Origin: Nonomuraea glycinis | Lineage (GTDB): Bacteria > Actinomycetota > Actinomycetes > Streptosporangiales > Streptosporangiaceae | Assembly (NCBI RefSeq): GCF_014646515.1 | Contig: NZ_BMNK01000001.1 | Coordinates: forward strand, 1-64,000 | Reading direction: 5' to 3' | Length of the DNA: 64,000 bases | In this document: positions 17,607 through 26,556 of the stretch, piece by piece | Layout: each line of letters begins with the position of its first letter | How positions within the stretch are numbered: position 1 is the stretch's first letter | Made by a program: the position numbers and the translations under genes | Notes under the pieces: generated by a model | What the model was told of the DNA's origin: nothing | The model's input: only the letters and a program-made list of their open reading frames with translations | Database searches by the model: none

Positions 17607-17878
17607 GACGTCAGCCTAGTGCGGGTACCGGGGTCGGCCGCGTGGCGCGCACCCGGTACGGTGCTGTGATCTCACAGAAAACCGGGACAAGTGTGGTCGC
17701 CAGGCCGCAGGATAGGGTTTGTACGGCTTGTGGCAATTGTGTGGCATGTGAGGACAGTGGGCCGTACACTCTCGGAGTTCCGTGACCTCTGTGTTATCTC
17801 ACCGCGACACAAGTCCGCTTGGTTGGAGAACCCTGGGGTGGGAGAGGTTCTAGAGGTAGAGGGGTAGCGGGGGAAGTC

Positions 17879-19465
17879 ATGGTGGCCCAAGGGACGACGC
17901 TGGCGGGGCGGTATCGCCTGGATACCCGCATCGGCGCCGGTGGCATGGGCGAGGTCTGGCGCGGAGAGGACACGGTCCTCGCGCGGACCGTCGCCGTCAA
18001 GGTGCTGCTCCCGGGGCGCATGCAGGACCCGGGGTTCCTCGCGCGCTTCCAGGCGGAAGCCAGAGCGATGGCGACGATCAACCACCCCGGTGTGGTGGAC
18101 GTCTACGACTACGGCGTCAGCGGCGACACCGTCTACCTGGTGATGAAGTTCGTCGACGGGGAGCCGCTCGACCGGTTATTGACCCGTCTCGGCAGGATCT
18201 CGCCGCAGCCCGCGATGGAGTTGATCGCGCAGGCGGCCTCGGCCCTGCAGGCCGTGCACGACCAGGGGATCGTGCACCGCGACGTGAAGCCGGGCAACCT
18301 GCTGGTGCAGCGCGACGGCACTCTGGTCATCACCGACTTCGGCATCGCCAGGTCCGATCTGGCCAACCGGCTCACCGACGCCGGCATGGTGCTCGGCACC
18401 GCCGCCTACTGCGCGCCCGAGCAGGCCGAGGGCGCGCCGGTCACGCCCGCCGTGGACATCTACGCGCTGGGCGTGGTGGCCTACGAGTGCCTGGCGGGGC
18501 AGCGGCCGTTCGATGGTGACAGCCCTGTCACCATCGCGCTCAAGCACATCCGCGAGGCGCCCCCGGCGCTGCCGGGCGACATCCCGCCGCCGGTGCGGGC
18601 GCTGGTGGAGCGCGCGCTGTCCAAGGACCCGGCCAGGCGCTTCCCGAGTGCCTCGGCGATGAGCGACACGGCTCGCAGGGTGGCCGCCGGTGACCCCTCG
18701 GTGGAGGTCGCCCTCCCGTCGGCGACGGGCGCCACGATGGCACCGCCGCCGCAGGCGGCCTACCAGACCGGTGCGATGCAGGCGGCGCCCGAGGTCACCA
18801 CGGTGGCCGGGCCGCGGCAGGGCAGCCGGCGCGCGAGCAAGGCCCCCCGTCGGGGCGGGCTGATCGCGGGCCTGGCCGCCGCGGTGGTGCTCGGCCTGGG
18901 CGCGGGCGCGGTCGCGCTGACCGAGATGAGCGCGGAAGGCGTCCAGAGCGTCGATGCGGGCGCGGATTCGTCGGTGTCCGCGTCGGTGTCCGGCGGACCG
19001 AAGGACACCGCCGAGCCCGAAGAGCCGACGCGGGAGCCGACCAAGAGGCCGCCGACCCGCCCCGCGCCCACCCGCGAGCCGGTCGGCAACAGGACGACGC
19101 CGACTCCCTCGGAGGACGAGCCCAAGGACGACGCGACCACCTCTCCCACCCCCAAGCCCTCCAAGACGCCCACCCCGACGCCGACTCCGACGCAGAAGCC
19201 GAAGCCGAAGCGGGAGGTGCCTTACGTGGTCGACGTGCCCTACTTGCAGGCCCGGTCGATGATCGCGAAGGCCGGGTTCAAGCTCGACGCCGATGACCAG
19301 ACCTTCGGCGAGGTGGAGCAGTCCTGCCTCAAGATCGGCCAGAGCTGGCCGGACGGCGGCGAGATGCTCGAGATGGGCAAGACGGTGCGGGTCGTCCTCA
19401 TTCCGATGGTGCCGTGCAGCGCGCCCACCCCGAGCGTGACGGTGACCACCAACGTCAAGCAGTAG
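17879..19465 (+). CDS. Serine/threonine protein kinase with one PASTA domain
   Basis: The 528-residue protein has a complete kinase domain (about 10-270): glycine loop GAGGMGEVWRGE, Lys41 in AVKVL, HRDVKPGN, DFGIAR and APEQ. A juxtamembrane linker leads to one membrane segment (about 330-350, GLIAGLAAAVVLGLGAGAVAL), a Thr/Pro-rich extracellular spacer and a single C-terminal PASTA domain (YVVDVPYLQARSMI onward). This PknB-like layout senses peptidoglycan fragments and controls wall growth. ATG 17879, after GGGGGAAG, is preferred over 17819 because the kinase domain begins immediately after it. Confidence 0.92.
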   Translation: MVAQGTTLAGRYRLDTRIGAGGMGEVWRGEDTVLARTVAVKVLLPGRMQDPGFLARFQAEARAMATINHPGVVDVYDYGVSGDTVYLVMKFVDGEPLDRLLTRLGRISPQPAMELIAQAASALQAVHDQGIVHRDVKPGNLLVQRDGTLVITDFGIARSDLANRLTDAGMVLGTAAYCAPEQAEGAPVTPAVDIYALGVVAYECLAGQRPFDGDSPVTIALKHIREAPPALPGDIPPPVRALVERALSKDPARRFPSASAMSDTARRVAAGDPSVEVALPSATGATMAPPPQAAYQTGAMQAAPEVTTVAGPRQGSRRASKAPRRGGLIAGLAAAVVLGLGAGAVALTEMSAEGVQSVDAGADSSVSASVSGGPKDTAEPEEPTREPTKRPPTRPAPTREPVGNRTTPTPSEDEPKDDATTSPTPKPSKTPTPTPTPTQKPKPKREVPYVVDVPYLQARSMIAKAGFKLDADDQTFGEVEQSCLKIGQSWPDGGEMLEMGKTVRVVLIPMVPCSAPTPSVTVTTNVKQ

Positions 19466-19471
19466 CGCGCC

Positions 19472-21118
19472 TCACACGCCGGTCGTGTTGCGCGGGTAGG
19501 CGATCGCCGGGTCCGTGGCGATGTTCACCATGTACGGGATGCCGGAGTCGAACGCGCGGCGGAGGGCGGGACCGATCTCCGATGGCTTGGTGACCAGCTC
19601 CCCGCCGCCGCCGAGCGCCGTGACGACCTGGTCGTAGCGGCACTGCGGCTGCAGCTCCGCGGCCACGTCGTAGCCGTAGAGCAGCTGCATCGGGTGCTTC
19701 TCCAGGCCCCAGATGCCGTTGTTGCCGCAGATCATGACGACCGGCAGGCGGTGCCGTACCAGGGTGTCGACGTCCATCAGGGAGAAGCCCGCGGCGCCGT
19801 CGCCCAGCAGGAGGACCACCTGCGAGGAGGGGCGGGCCAGGCGGGCGGCGATGGCGTAGCCGAGCCCGGTGCCGAGGCAGCCGTAGGGGCCCGGGTCGAG
19901 CCAGTTGCCCGGCTGCCTGGGCTCGACGTACTTGCCCGCGTAGGAGACGAAGTCGCCGCCGTCGCCGATCACCACGGCGTCCTCGGCCAGCACCTTGCCC
20001 AGCTCGCCGTAGACGCGCATGGGGTGGATCGGGTCGGAGTCGGCGGCCAGCAGGCCCGCGTCGCCGGCGATGGCGGCGGCGGCCTTGTCGGCCAGCTTCG
20101 TCACCCAGTCGGCGTAGCGGGTCGGCTTGACGCCCGCCTCGCCGCAGGCGTCCCCGAGGCTCCAGAGCACCACGGACAGGTCGCCCGCGGCCGAGGCGAC
20201 CGGCCGCATGTGCGTGGTCAGGTGGGACGGCGCGTCGGCGATGTGCACCACCTTGGCCAGCGGCGCGCCGTCCTTGCCGCCGAACCAGCCGTAGCCGAGG
20301 CGGAAGTCGAGCGGGGTGCCGATGACGACGACCAGGTCGGCCTGGGCGAAGGCGTCGCCGCGGGCGCGGGTGACGAGCAGCTCGTGACCGGCGGGCAGGA
20401 TGCCACGGCCCTGGCCGTTGGGGATGACCGGCAGCCGCCAGGTCTCCGCGAAGTCGCGGGCGGCCTCCTCGGCCCGGTCCATCCACACGTCCGAGCCGTA
20501 GACCAGCACCGGCCGCTCGGCCTCGGCCAGCAGCTTGGCGATGGCGCGCAGGTCGTCCCGGTCGGGCTCCAGCGGCGAGGGCGACTGCGTCTCCGTCTCG
20601 TGCACGGGGGAGGGCGAGAACAGGTGGTCCATGTGGAAGTCGAGGAAGACCGGGCCACGGTGCGGCGCGACCGCGGTGCGGAAGGCCATCTCGACGTCCT
20701 GGCTCACCGAGTCGGCGCCGGAGGCGGTGAAGGCCAGCTTGGTGATCGGGGCGAGCAGCGGCGGATGGTCCATCTCCTGCAGCGCTCCGCTGCCCCAGCG
20801 CGACTGCGGGGCGCGGCCGCCCATGATGACCACCGGCGAGCCGTTGGCATGCGCGGTGGCCACGCCGCTGACGCCGTTGGTGATGCCGGGCCCGGCCGTC
20901 AGCACCGCCAGGCCGGGTGTCCTGGTGAGCCGGGCCGTGGCCTCGGCGGCGAAGACCGCGCTCTGCTCGTGGCGCACGTCGAGGATGCGTACGCCCTCGT
21001 GCTGCGCGCCGTCGTAGAGGGGGAAGACATGCCCGCCCGAGAGGGTGAACATGGTCTCGACACCGTAGGCCTTGGACACGGCGACGGCGGCGTCACCGGC
21101 GTGCTTCGCAGACTTCAT
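19472..21118 (-). CDS. Thiamine-diphosphate enzyme, acetolactate synthase-like
   Basis: The 548-residue protein has the three-domain ThDP-enzyme plan: an N-terminal Pyr domain with HEQSAVFAAEATARLT (catalytic Glu) and a C-terminal PP domain with the ThDP motif GDGAAGFSLMDVDTLVRH to NNGIWG. It is annotated in many actinomycetes as an acetolactate synthase large-subunit homologue, but no small subunit is nearby and it could be an oxalyl-CoA decarboxylase-type or other C-C lyase. The start MKSAKHAGD at 21118 is chosen by homology; the upstream frame to 21283 has no such support. It is convergent with the kinase, 6 nt apart. Confidence 0.85.
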   Translation of the reverse strand: MKSAKHAGDAAVAVSKAYGVETMFTLSGGHVFPLYDGAQHEGVRILDVRHEQSAVFAAEATARLTRTPGLAVLTAGPGITNGVSGVATAHANGSPVVIMGGRAPQSRWGSGALQEMDHPPLLAPITKLAFTASGADSVSQDVEMAFRTAVAPHRGPVFLDFHMDHLFSPSPVHETETQSPSPLEPDRDDLRAIAKLLAEAERPVLVYGSDVWMDRAEEAARDFAETWRLPVIPNGQGRGILPAGHELLVTRARGDAFAQADLVVVIGTPLDFRLGYGWFGGKDGAPLAKVVHIADAPSHLTTHMRPVASAAGDLSVVLWSLGDACGEAGVKPTRYADWVTKLADKAAAAIAGDAGLLAADSDPIHPMRVYGELGKVLAEDAVVIGDGGDFVSYAGKYVEPRQPGNWLDPGPYGCLGTGLGYAIAARLARPSSQVVLLLGDGAAGFSLMDVDTLVRHRLPVVMICGNNGIWGLEKHPMQLLYGYDVAAELQPQCRYDQVVTALGGGGELVTKPSEIGPALRRAFDSGIPYMVNIATDPAIAYPRNTTGV

Positions 21119-21170
21119 GCCCGGGAACTTACCAATGAGCCACAAGAGTAAACAGTCCATGGGCTCCCGT

Positions 21171-21938
21171 TCAGCAGCAGATGTCCACCTCGCCCTGCGG
21201 AGTGGACGCGGTGATCTTCCGCGGCGACGTGGCGGAGCGGTCGGTGGAGACGGAGGCGTCCGGGGCGTCCACCGACACGTCATAGCGAGCCTCCGGCAGG
21301 TTCAGGTCGATGTCGCCGGAGGTCCTGACCACCGCCCGCACCCGGGTCGGCGGCTCCCGGAAATCCATCTCCACCCGCCCGGAGCCCACCTCCACGTCGG
21401 CCCGGTCCACGAAGAGGTCGTCCCCCTTGACATCGCCCGAGCCGCTTCTGACGTGCAGGGGGCCGGGGATGTCGTAGGCGTAGACGTCACCGGAGACCGA
21501 GGTGACGCGCACGTCGCCGTACACGCCGTCGACGCCGACCGGGGCGGTGGAGCTGATGATCTCGATGTCGGTCTCCTGAGGCACGAACAGCCGGTAGTTG
21601 GCCTCGCAGGTCTCCTCCTGCTGCCATTCCGGTGTGCAGGAGGAGTCCAGCCGCAGCGTCCGGCCGTTCCAGTCCTCGGAGACGGACGGCTTGTCCCGCG
21701 TCCACTTCAGTTGCCGGTCGACGACGATCACCCCGGCCTCGCCCGCGTGCACGGTGAGTCGTACGTGGCCTCCGTTCGCCTCGATCCTGAGCTGCGCGTT
21801 GCCCGGGAGGGGGATGGTCCGGGCGGTGTGCTCGCTCGGCGCCTGCGCCATGGCCATCCCCCGGGAGAGGGCCACGGTGGTGATGACCAGGGTCAGCACG
21901 GTCACCAGAGCGCCGGTGATCAACCAGGCCGCTCTCAT
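21171..21938 (-). CDS. DUF4097-type secreted/anchored beta-repeat protein
   Basis: The 255-residue protein has an N-terminal membrane anchor (LITGALVTVLTLVITTVAL) and then a right-handed-beta, DUF4097-like region with repeats such as VSGDVYAYDI, GSGDVKGDDL and TSGDIDLNL. It ends in a CC pair. It overlaps the response-regulator gene by 4 nt and is the last gene of a kinase-regulator-effector operon, so it probably acts in the envelope response that the system controls. Function unknown. Confidence 0.8.
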   Translation of the reverse strand: MRAAWLITGALVTVLTLVITTVALSRGMAMAQAPSEHTARTIPLPGNAQLRIEANGGHVRLTVHAGEAGVIVVDRQLKWTRDKPSVSEDWNGRTLRLDSSCTPEWQQEETCEANYRLFVPQETDIEIISSTAPVGVDGVYGDVRVTSVSGDVYAYDIPGPLHVRSGSGDVKGDDLFVDRADVEVGSGRVEMDFREPPTRVRAVVRTSGDIDLNLPEARYDVSVDAPDASVSTDRSATSPRKITASTPQGEVDICC

Positions 21939-22588
21939 GGCAGGCTCCTGATCTTGAGAAACTGCAGGACGGCGAGCACCCGCCGGTGGTCACCCTCGGC
22001 GGGGGACAGGTCGAGCTTGGTGAAGATGTTGCCGATGTGCTTGCCCACCGCTCCCTCGCTGAGCACGAGCTGCCGGCCGATGCCCGCGTTGGAGCGGCCC
22101 TCGGCCATCAGCTGGAGCACCTCGCCCTCCCGGGGCGTCAGCCGGTCCAGCGGGTCGCTGTGGCCGCGCAGCAAGAGCTGGGCGACCACCTCGGGGTCCA
22201 GCGCGGTGCCACCCGCCGCCACCCTGCGCAGCGCGTCGATGAACTCGTCCACGTCCGCCACGCGGTCCTTGAGCAGGTAGCCGACGCCGCCGGTGGCGGA
22301 GGCGAGCAGCTGGGCGGCGTAGCGCTCCTCGACGTACTGGGACAGCACCAGGACCGCCGGCGAGGGTTGCGCCCGGCGCAGCACCAGCGAGGCGCGCAGG
22401 CCCTCGTCGGTGTGCGTGGGCGGCATGCGCACATCCGTGAGCACCAGATCGGGGCGGTGCTCCGCGGCCGCGCGCAGTAACTGCTCGGCGTCGCCGACGG
22501 CGGCCACCACCCGCATGCCGGCGGCCTCCAGAAGCCGGATCAGCCCCTCGCGCAGCAGCACGGAGTCCTCGGCCAGCACTACTCGCAC
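21935..22588 (-). CDS. NarL/LuxR-family response regulator
   Basis: The 217-residue regulator has a receiver domain (acidic pair AED near the start, phospho-acceptor Asp in DLVLTDVRMPP, conserved Lys in YLLKD) and a LuxR-type HTH (LTPREGEVLQLMAEGRSNAGIGRQLVLS in part, with GAVGKHIGNIFTKL). The GTG at 22588 gives the canonical beginning VRVVLAED. It overlaps the upstream kinase gene by 10 nt and the downstream DUF4097 gene by 4 nt. Confidence 0.92.
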   Translation of the reverse strand: MRVVLAEDSVLLREGLIRLLEAAGMRVVAAVGDAEQLLRAAAEHRPDLVLTDVRMPPTHTDEGLRASLVLRRAQPSPAVLVLSQYVEERYAAQLLASATGGVGYLLKDRVADVDEFIDALRRVAAGGTALDPEVVAQLLLRGHSDPLDRLTPREGEVLQLMAEGRSNAGIGRQLVLSEGAVGKHIGNIFTKLDLSPAEGDHRRVLAVLQFLKIRSLP

Positions 22589-23739
22589 GGTAGATCCACC
22601 TCGATCGTCGTAGGCCCGCCCAGCGGGCTGTGCAGGCGCAGGGTGCCGTCCACGGAGTCGATTCGCTGGCCGAGGCCGCGCAGCCCGGTGCCGCCGTCGA
22701 GCCGGGCGCCGCCGCAGCCGTCGTCGTAGACCAGGACGTGCAGCCGATCCCGCTCGCGGCGCACCGTCACCTCGGCCCTGGTGGCCGCGGCGTGCTTGGC
22801 GATGTTGGTGAGTGCTTCGGACACGATGAAGAAGGCCACCGCCTCGATCGTGGGGGTGGTGCGGCGCTCGATGTCGACGCGCAGCCGTACCGGGATGGGG
22901 GCCCGGGCGGCCACGCCGGAGAGCGCCGCGTCCAGGCCCTGGTCGTTGAGCACCGCGGGATGCAGGCCGCGGACGAGGTCGCGCAGCTCCTTGAGCGCCT
23001 GCTTGGACTCCTCGTGCGCGCGCTCGATCGCCTCGCGGGCCGGCTCGGGCAGGTCGCGCAGCGTCGCGCGGGCCAGCCCGAGGTTCATCGCCAGCGACAC
23101 CAGCCGCTGCTGGGCTCCGTCGTGCAGGTCGCGCTCGATGCGGCGGCGCTCGGCGTCGGCCGCGTCGATCACGCCGGCCCGGCTCTCGGTCAGCGTCTCG
23201 ATCCGCTGGCCCAGCTCCTGGTGGCTGGGGCCGAGCAGGGTGCGGGCGATCGACAGGTCGAGCATGGCCATCGCCCGCGCCAGGATGGGCGCCAGGAACA
23301 GCAGGAGGAGGCCGAGGGCGATGTAGACGGCCAGCACCACGGGGTCGCGCAGATCGATGGGGAAGATCAGGGGCGGCGGCTGGACGAGCGGGGGCAGGAA
23401 GGCGCTCACCCCCACCAGGCCCCCTGCCCACACGAGCGCGACCATGACCGCGCTCACCACGGCCACCAGCGGGGAGAGCAGGTGGTAGCCGATCTGCCGC
23501 CACAGGCTGCTGGTGCGCAGGGTCGGCGCGGCCGGCACCGGCGGGATGCGTACGCCGAGGAAGGCCTCGAACCTGGAGCGCTGCACCCGGGTGAGCCAGG
23601 GCATGCCGACGCGCAGCGCGGGCGGGACCACGGCCAGCACGAGGGTGAGCCCGGCGAGCACGAACGCGACGGGCGGCCCGGTCATGACGTGCGCCGTCGC
23701 CAGCCAGGCCCTCGCCGACCAGGGGCGGATGGCTTTCAT
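22579..23739 (-). CDS. NarL-type sensor histidine kinase
   Basis: The 386-residue protein has about four membrane helices in the first 165 residues, then HisKA_3 with the phospho-His in RRRIERDLHDGAQQRL and a C-terminal ATPase domain (NIAKHA N-box, DDGCGGA, GTGLRGLGQR). It resembles the sensor kinases of actinobacterial envelope-stress systems in which the stimulus is read by the membrane part. It forms an operon with the overlapping regulator and the DUF4097 gene. Confidence 0.92.
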   Translation of the reverse strand: MKAIRPWSARAWLATAHVMTGPPVAFVLAGLTLVLAVVPPALRVGMPWLTRVQRSRFEAFLGVRIPPVPAAPTLRTSSLWRQIGYHLLSPLVAVVSAVMVALVWAGGLVGVSAFLPPLVQPPPLIFPIDLRDPVVLAVYIALGLLLLFLAPILARAMAMLDLSIARTLLGPSHQELGQRIETLTESRAGVIDAADAERRRIERDLHDGAQQRLVSLAMNLGLARATLRDLPEPAREAIERAHEESKQALKELRDLVRGLHPAVLNDQGLDAALSGVAARAPIPVRLRVDIERRTTPTIEAVAFFIVSEALTNIAKHAAATRAEVTVRRERDRLHVLVYDDGCGGARLDGGTGLRGLGQRIDSVDGTLRLHSPLGGPTTIEVDLPCE

Positions 23740-23858
23740 GTCTCCAACGGTATTGATCGCGGCACCATGCGCGACATGGCCCTGCTGTGTCCATCCAGGG
23801 TGGAGATAGCCCCACCCTTACAACGGGATTATCCCGCTAAGTCGTGAAATGGGGGAGA

Positions 23859-24440
23859 TCAGGCTTGCGGCCGCGCGCGGACGTGCATGCGTTCGCCCTG
23901 GGAGCCGAACAGGATGAGGATCTCGACCGGCTGGTCGTCGGCGCAGCCGAACCAGTGCGGCACCCGGGTGTCGAACTCGGCGGCCTCGCCCGCGCGCAGC
24001 ACCAGATCACGCTCGGCCAGCAGCAGCCGCAGCCGTCCGGACAGCACGTACAGCCACTCGTAGCCCTCGTGCGTCTGCGGCTCCGTCCGGGGGCGGTCCG
24101 GCTCAATAATGATCTTGTACGCCTGCGGGCTGCCCGGCTGTCTGGTCAGCGGCAGCACGGTCATGCGGTTCAGCCGGCGGGGGGAGAGCTGGATGCGCGG
24201 GTCGCCGACCTCCGGCGCGCCCACGAGCTCCTCCAGGGGCACCCGGTAGGCCTGGGCGATGGGCAGCAGCAGCTCCAGGCTGGGGCGGCGCCGGCCGGAC
24301 TCCAGGCGCGACAGGGTGCTGGTGGAGATCCCGGTGGCCTGGGTGAGCGCGGACAGGGTCAGGCCGCGCTCGGCACGCAGTCCCTTGAGCCGGGGGCCCA
24401 CCTTCGCCAGGACCCCGTTGATCGCCGCAGAGTTCTCCAT
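23859..24440 (-). CDS. XRE-family regulator with C-terminal cupin
   Basis: The 193-residue protein has an N-terminal HTH of the XRE type (LRAERGLTLSALTQATGISTSTLSRLESG in segments) and a C-terminal cupin domain (about 110-185, with HEGYEWLYVLSGRLRLLL and RVPHWFGCADD). Such regulators sense a small ligand or metal through the cupin and often control amino-acid or amine metabolism genes. ATG 24440 is chosen as the homologous start; earlier ATGs up to 24491 have no better ribosome site. Confidence 0.87.
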   Translation of the reverse strand: MENSAAINGVLAKVGPRLKGLRAERGLTLSALTQATGISTSTLSRLESGRRRPSLELLLPIAQAYRVPLEELVGAPEVGDPRIQLSPRRLNRMTVLPLTRQPGSPQAYKIIIEPDRPRTEPQTHEGYEWLYVLSGRLRLLLAERDLVLRAGEAAEFDTRVPHWFGCADDQPVEILILFGSQGERMHVRARPQA

Positions 24441-24501
24441 GGCATCTCTCATTCCCGGAAACAGCATGAAAAGCTGCCACAACGGGGGCATGAGCGCAAG
24501 C

Positions 24502-25224
24502 TCACGGACCCAGCGCGCAGGTCTCCCTGAACACCGCCGGGTCGAACGAGCCGCCCAGCGTGCCGGCCAGGCCGCGCCGCGACACGGCGGCGAACTCCTC
24601 GCGGCCGAGCCCGGCGGCGCCCTCGGGCAGCACCCCCGCCAGGGGCCGCGCCGCCAGCATCTCCAGGTCGGCCACGTTGCTCCGCTCGGCCAGGCCCGGA
24701 CTGCGGGGCCAGGCCCCGATCACCAACCCGGCCAGGTCGAGTCCCCGGTGAGCCAGCGCCTCCAGCGTCAGCGCGGTGTGGTTGAGCGTGCCCGGCCCGG
24801 CGCGGGTCACCACGAGCACCTGCGCCCCGAGCAGCCTGGCCAGGTCGGCGATGGTCGCGCCGTCGTCGTCGAAGCGCACCAGCAGCCCGCCCGTGCCCTC
24901 CACGACCACCAGTCGGACGGTCTCGGTCAGCTCCCGGACCAGGCCCGCCGCCGCGGGCATCGACACCGCGGGCTCTCTCGCCAGCCGCGCGGCGGCGGCC
25001 GGCGACAGCGGCGCCTCGAACCGGGCCAGCTCGAACGTGGTCGTCACGCCGGACAGCCGGATGACCTCGTCGACATCGGCTCTCTCGCCGGGCGCCGCCC
25101 CCGTCTGGGCGGGCTTGACCACGGCCACGCTCGACCCCCGGCCCCGCGCCAGCGTCGCCAGCGCCGCGCACACGACGGTCTTCCCCACGCCGGCGTCGGT
25201 CCCGCAGACGACGATCACACTCAT
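24502..25224 (-). CDS. bioD: ATP-dependent dethiobiotin synthetase
   Basis: The 240-residue P-loop enzyme closes the ureido ring in biotin synthesis. The BioD signatures are clear: GTDAGVGKT at residues 8-16, the KPAQTG substrate segment and [10 protein letters not shown]. Other biotin genes are not in the window, so bioD is detached from a bio operon here. It lies between two regulators without close coupling. Confidence 0.92.
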   Translation of the reverse strand: MSVIVVCGTDAGVGKTVVCAALATLARGRGSSVAVVKPAQTGAAPGERADVDEVIRLSGVTTTFELARFEAPLSPAAAARLAREPAVSMPAAAGLVRELTETVRLVVVEGTGGLLVRFDDDGATIADLARLLGAQVLVVTRAGPGTLNHTALTLEALAHRGLDLAGLVIGAWPRSPGLAERSNVADLEMLAARPLAGVLPEGAAGLGREEFAAVSRRGLAGTLGGSFDPAVFRETCALGP

Positions 25225-25254
25225 CAGGCCAGCGTAGAGCGCCGGCGGCGGAGA

Positions 25255-25974
25255 CTACGGGCGGCGCAACCGGGTGACGAACTTGTAGCGGTCTCCCCGG
25301 TAGAGCGACTGCGCCCACTCCACCGGGTTGCCGTCGGCGTCGAAGGCGTGCCGGGTCAGCAGCAGCATGGGCAGGCCCACGTCCACGCCGAGCAGCTTCG
25401 CGTCGTACGGGGTGGCGAGCACGGTCTCGATGATCTCCTCAGCGTCCGTCAGCCGTACGTTGTAGGCGTTGTGCAGCGTCTCGTACAGGGAGGAGTGCAC
25501 TTCCAGCTCGCGCCGCAGCCGGGGGAAGCGGCGCGCGGACAGGTGGGTGGTGTCGACCGAGACGGGCTCGCCGTTGGCCAGCCGGAGCCGGTGGATGCGC
25601 AGCACGCGCCCGCCCGGGTTGATGGCCAGCCGCCTGGCCAGCGGCTCGTCCGCGGTGAGGTAGCCGATCTCCAGGATCTTGGTGTCGGGCTCCAGCCCGG
25701 CGGTGCGCAGGTCGCCGATGTAGGAGGTCAGCTGCAGTACCTGGGCGACCTTGGGCTGCGCGACGAACGTGCCCTTGCCCTGGATGCGCAGCAGCCGCCC
25801 CTCCACGACGAGCTCGGTCAGCGCCTGCCTGACGGTCGTGCGCGAGGTCTCGAAGCGTACGGCCAGCGTCCGCTCGGGCGGCAGCGCGGTGCCCGCCGAG
25901 AGCGACTTGGTGAGCTCGAGCAGGCTCCGTTTCACGTCGTAGTACTTCGGTACGCGAGGGCCGTCGTCTGTCAC
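25255..25974 (-). CDS. GntR-family (HutC-type) transcriptional regulator
   Basis: The 239-residue protein has an N-terminal winged HTH ([26 protein letters not shown] in parts) and a C-terminal UTRA ligand domain (about 80-235) as in HutC/DasR-type regulators. The GTG start at 25974 follows GGTGAGAG. The long non-coding region to its right separates it from a sensor kinase and contains a perfect palindrome (26358-26372) that could be an operator. The regulated genes are unknown. Confidence 0.88.
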   Translation of the reverse strand: MTDDGPRVPKYYDVKRSLLELTKSLSAGTALPPERTLAVRFETSRTTVRQALTELVVEGRLLRIQGKGTFVAQPKVAQVLQLTSYIGDLRTAGLEPDTKILEIGYLTADEPLARRLAINPGGRVLRIHRLRLANGEPVSVDTTHLSARRFPRLRRELEVHSSLYETLHNAYNVRLTDAEEIIETVLATPYDAKLLGVDVGLPMLLLTRHAFDADGNPVEWAQSLYRGDRYKFVTRLRRP

Positions 25975-26556
25975 GCTCTCACCTTCACTTCTGCCACGGC
26001 GGTGAGGGCGTGTCTGGTCACCGCGAGATCATCGGAACTCACTTCGGCCCGAGCGGTCAACCATGGGTGAAGGCGGCCCGCCGGCACGGAGGGCGGCCGG
26101 CAGCCTCCTGCCCGCGGTTGCGGCTCCGCACGGGTGGCAGGATCCGGGAGGGCGAGGCCGGGCGGCTCGCTCGCCCTGTCGCACGCCAATCCGGGCAGCT
26201 CAGGCTGATGGTGAAGGATAACCGCAGGGGTGGGCGTGGCCGCAACCGAGGTCGGTGCGAAGGCCCTGCGGGGTGCGGCAGGAAGCGTGCCGATCTTGGG
26301 AAACCGGCCCAGGAAGCGCGGGTCATGGTGGCGGAAGAGCCTGCGCAGTGTGATGGTTCTCACAATGTGAGATTTGATGAAAAGGGCGGGTAAAAAGGCA
26401 CTTTCGCGTCTCGTATGCCGAGACGTTGCGTCTTGGCCGGACCAGGCCTCGCCGCTGCGGCCGAGGCGGCAGCCGGTGTGCGCGTACAGCCCCATGTGCG
26501 CATTCAACCAGGGCGCCGGTTTGGCTGTTAGGCGGTCGAGCACGCATGATGCACTC
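25975..26556. other. Long intergenic region with palindromes
   Basis: No reading frame here has convincing codon usage or a ribosome site. It contains two inverted repeats: TCTCACA-A-TGTGAGA at 26358-26372 and a 7-bp hairpin (26407-26413 with 26419-26425, loop of 5). It is the shared upstream region of the GntR regulator and the PdtaS-like kinase. Confidence 0.6.
26358..26372. promoter_or_regulatory. Perfect palindrome, candidate operator
   Basis: TCTCACA and TGTGAGA flank a single central A, giving a perfect 7-bp inverted repeat about 185 nt upstream of the sensor kinase start and 385 nt upstream of the GntR gene. The symmetry suggests a dimeric regulator. Which protein binds is unknown. 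Confidence 0.45.

Noticed and set aside
24259..26070. 603-codon plus-strand frame opposite bioD and the GntR gene
   Set aside because: It spans two real minus-strand genes with clear motifs and gives a His/Arg/Gly-rich nonsense product.
26010..26393. 127-codon frame in the long intergenic region
   Set aside because: Codon choice is unlike the genome, there is no ribosome site and no known motif.
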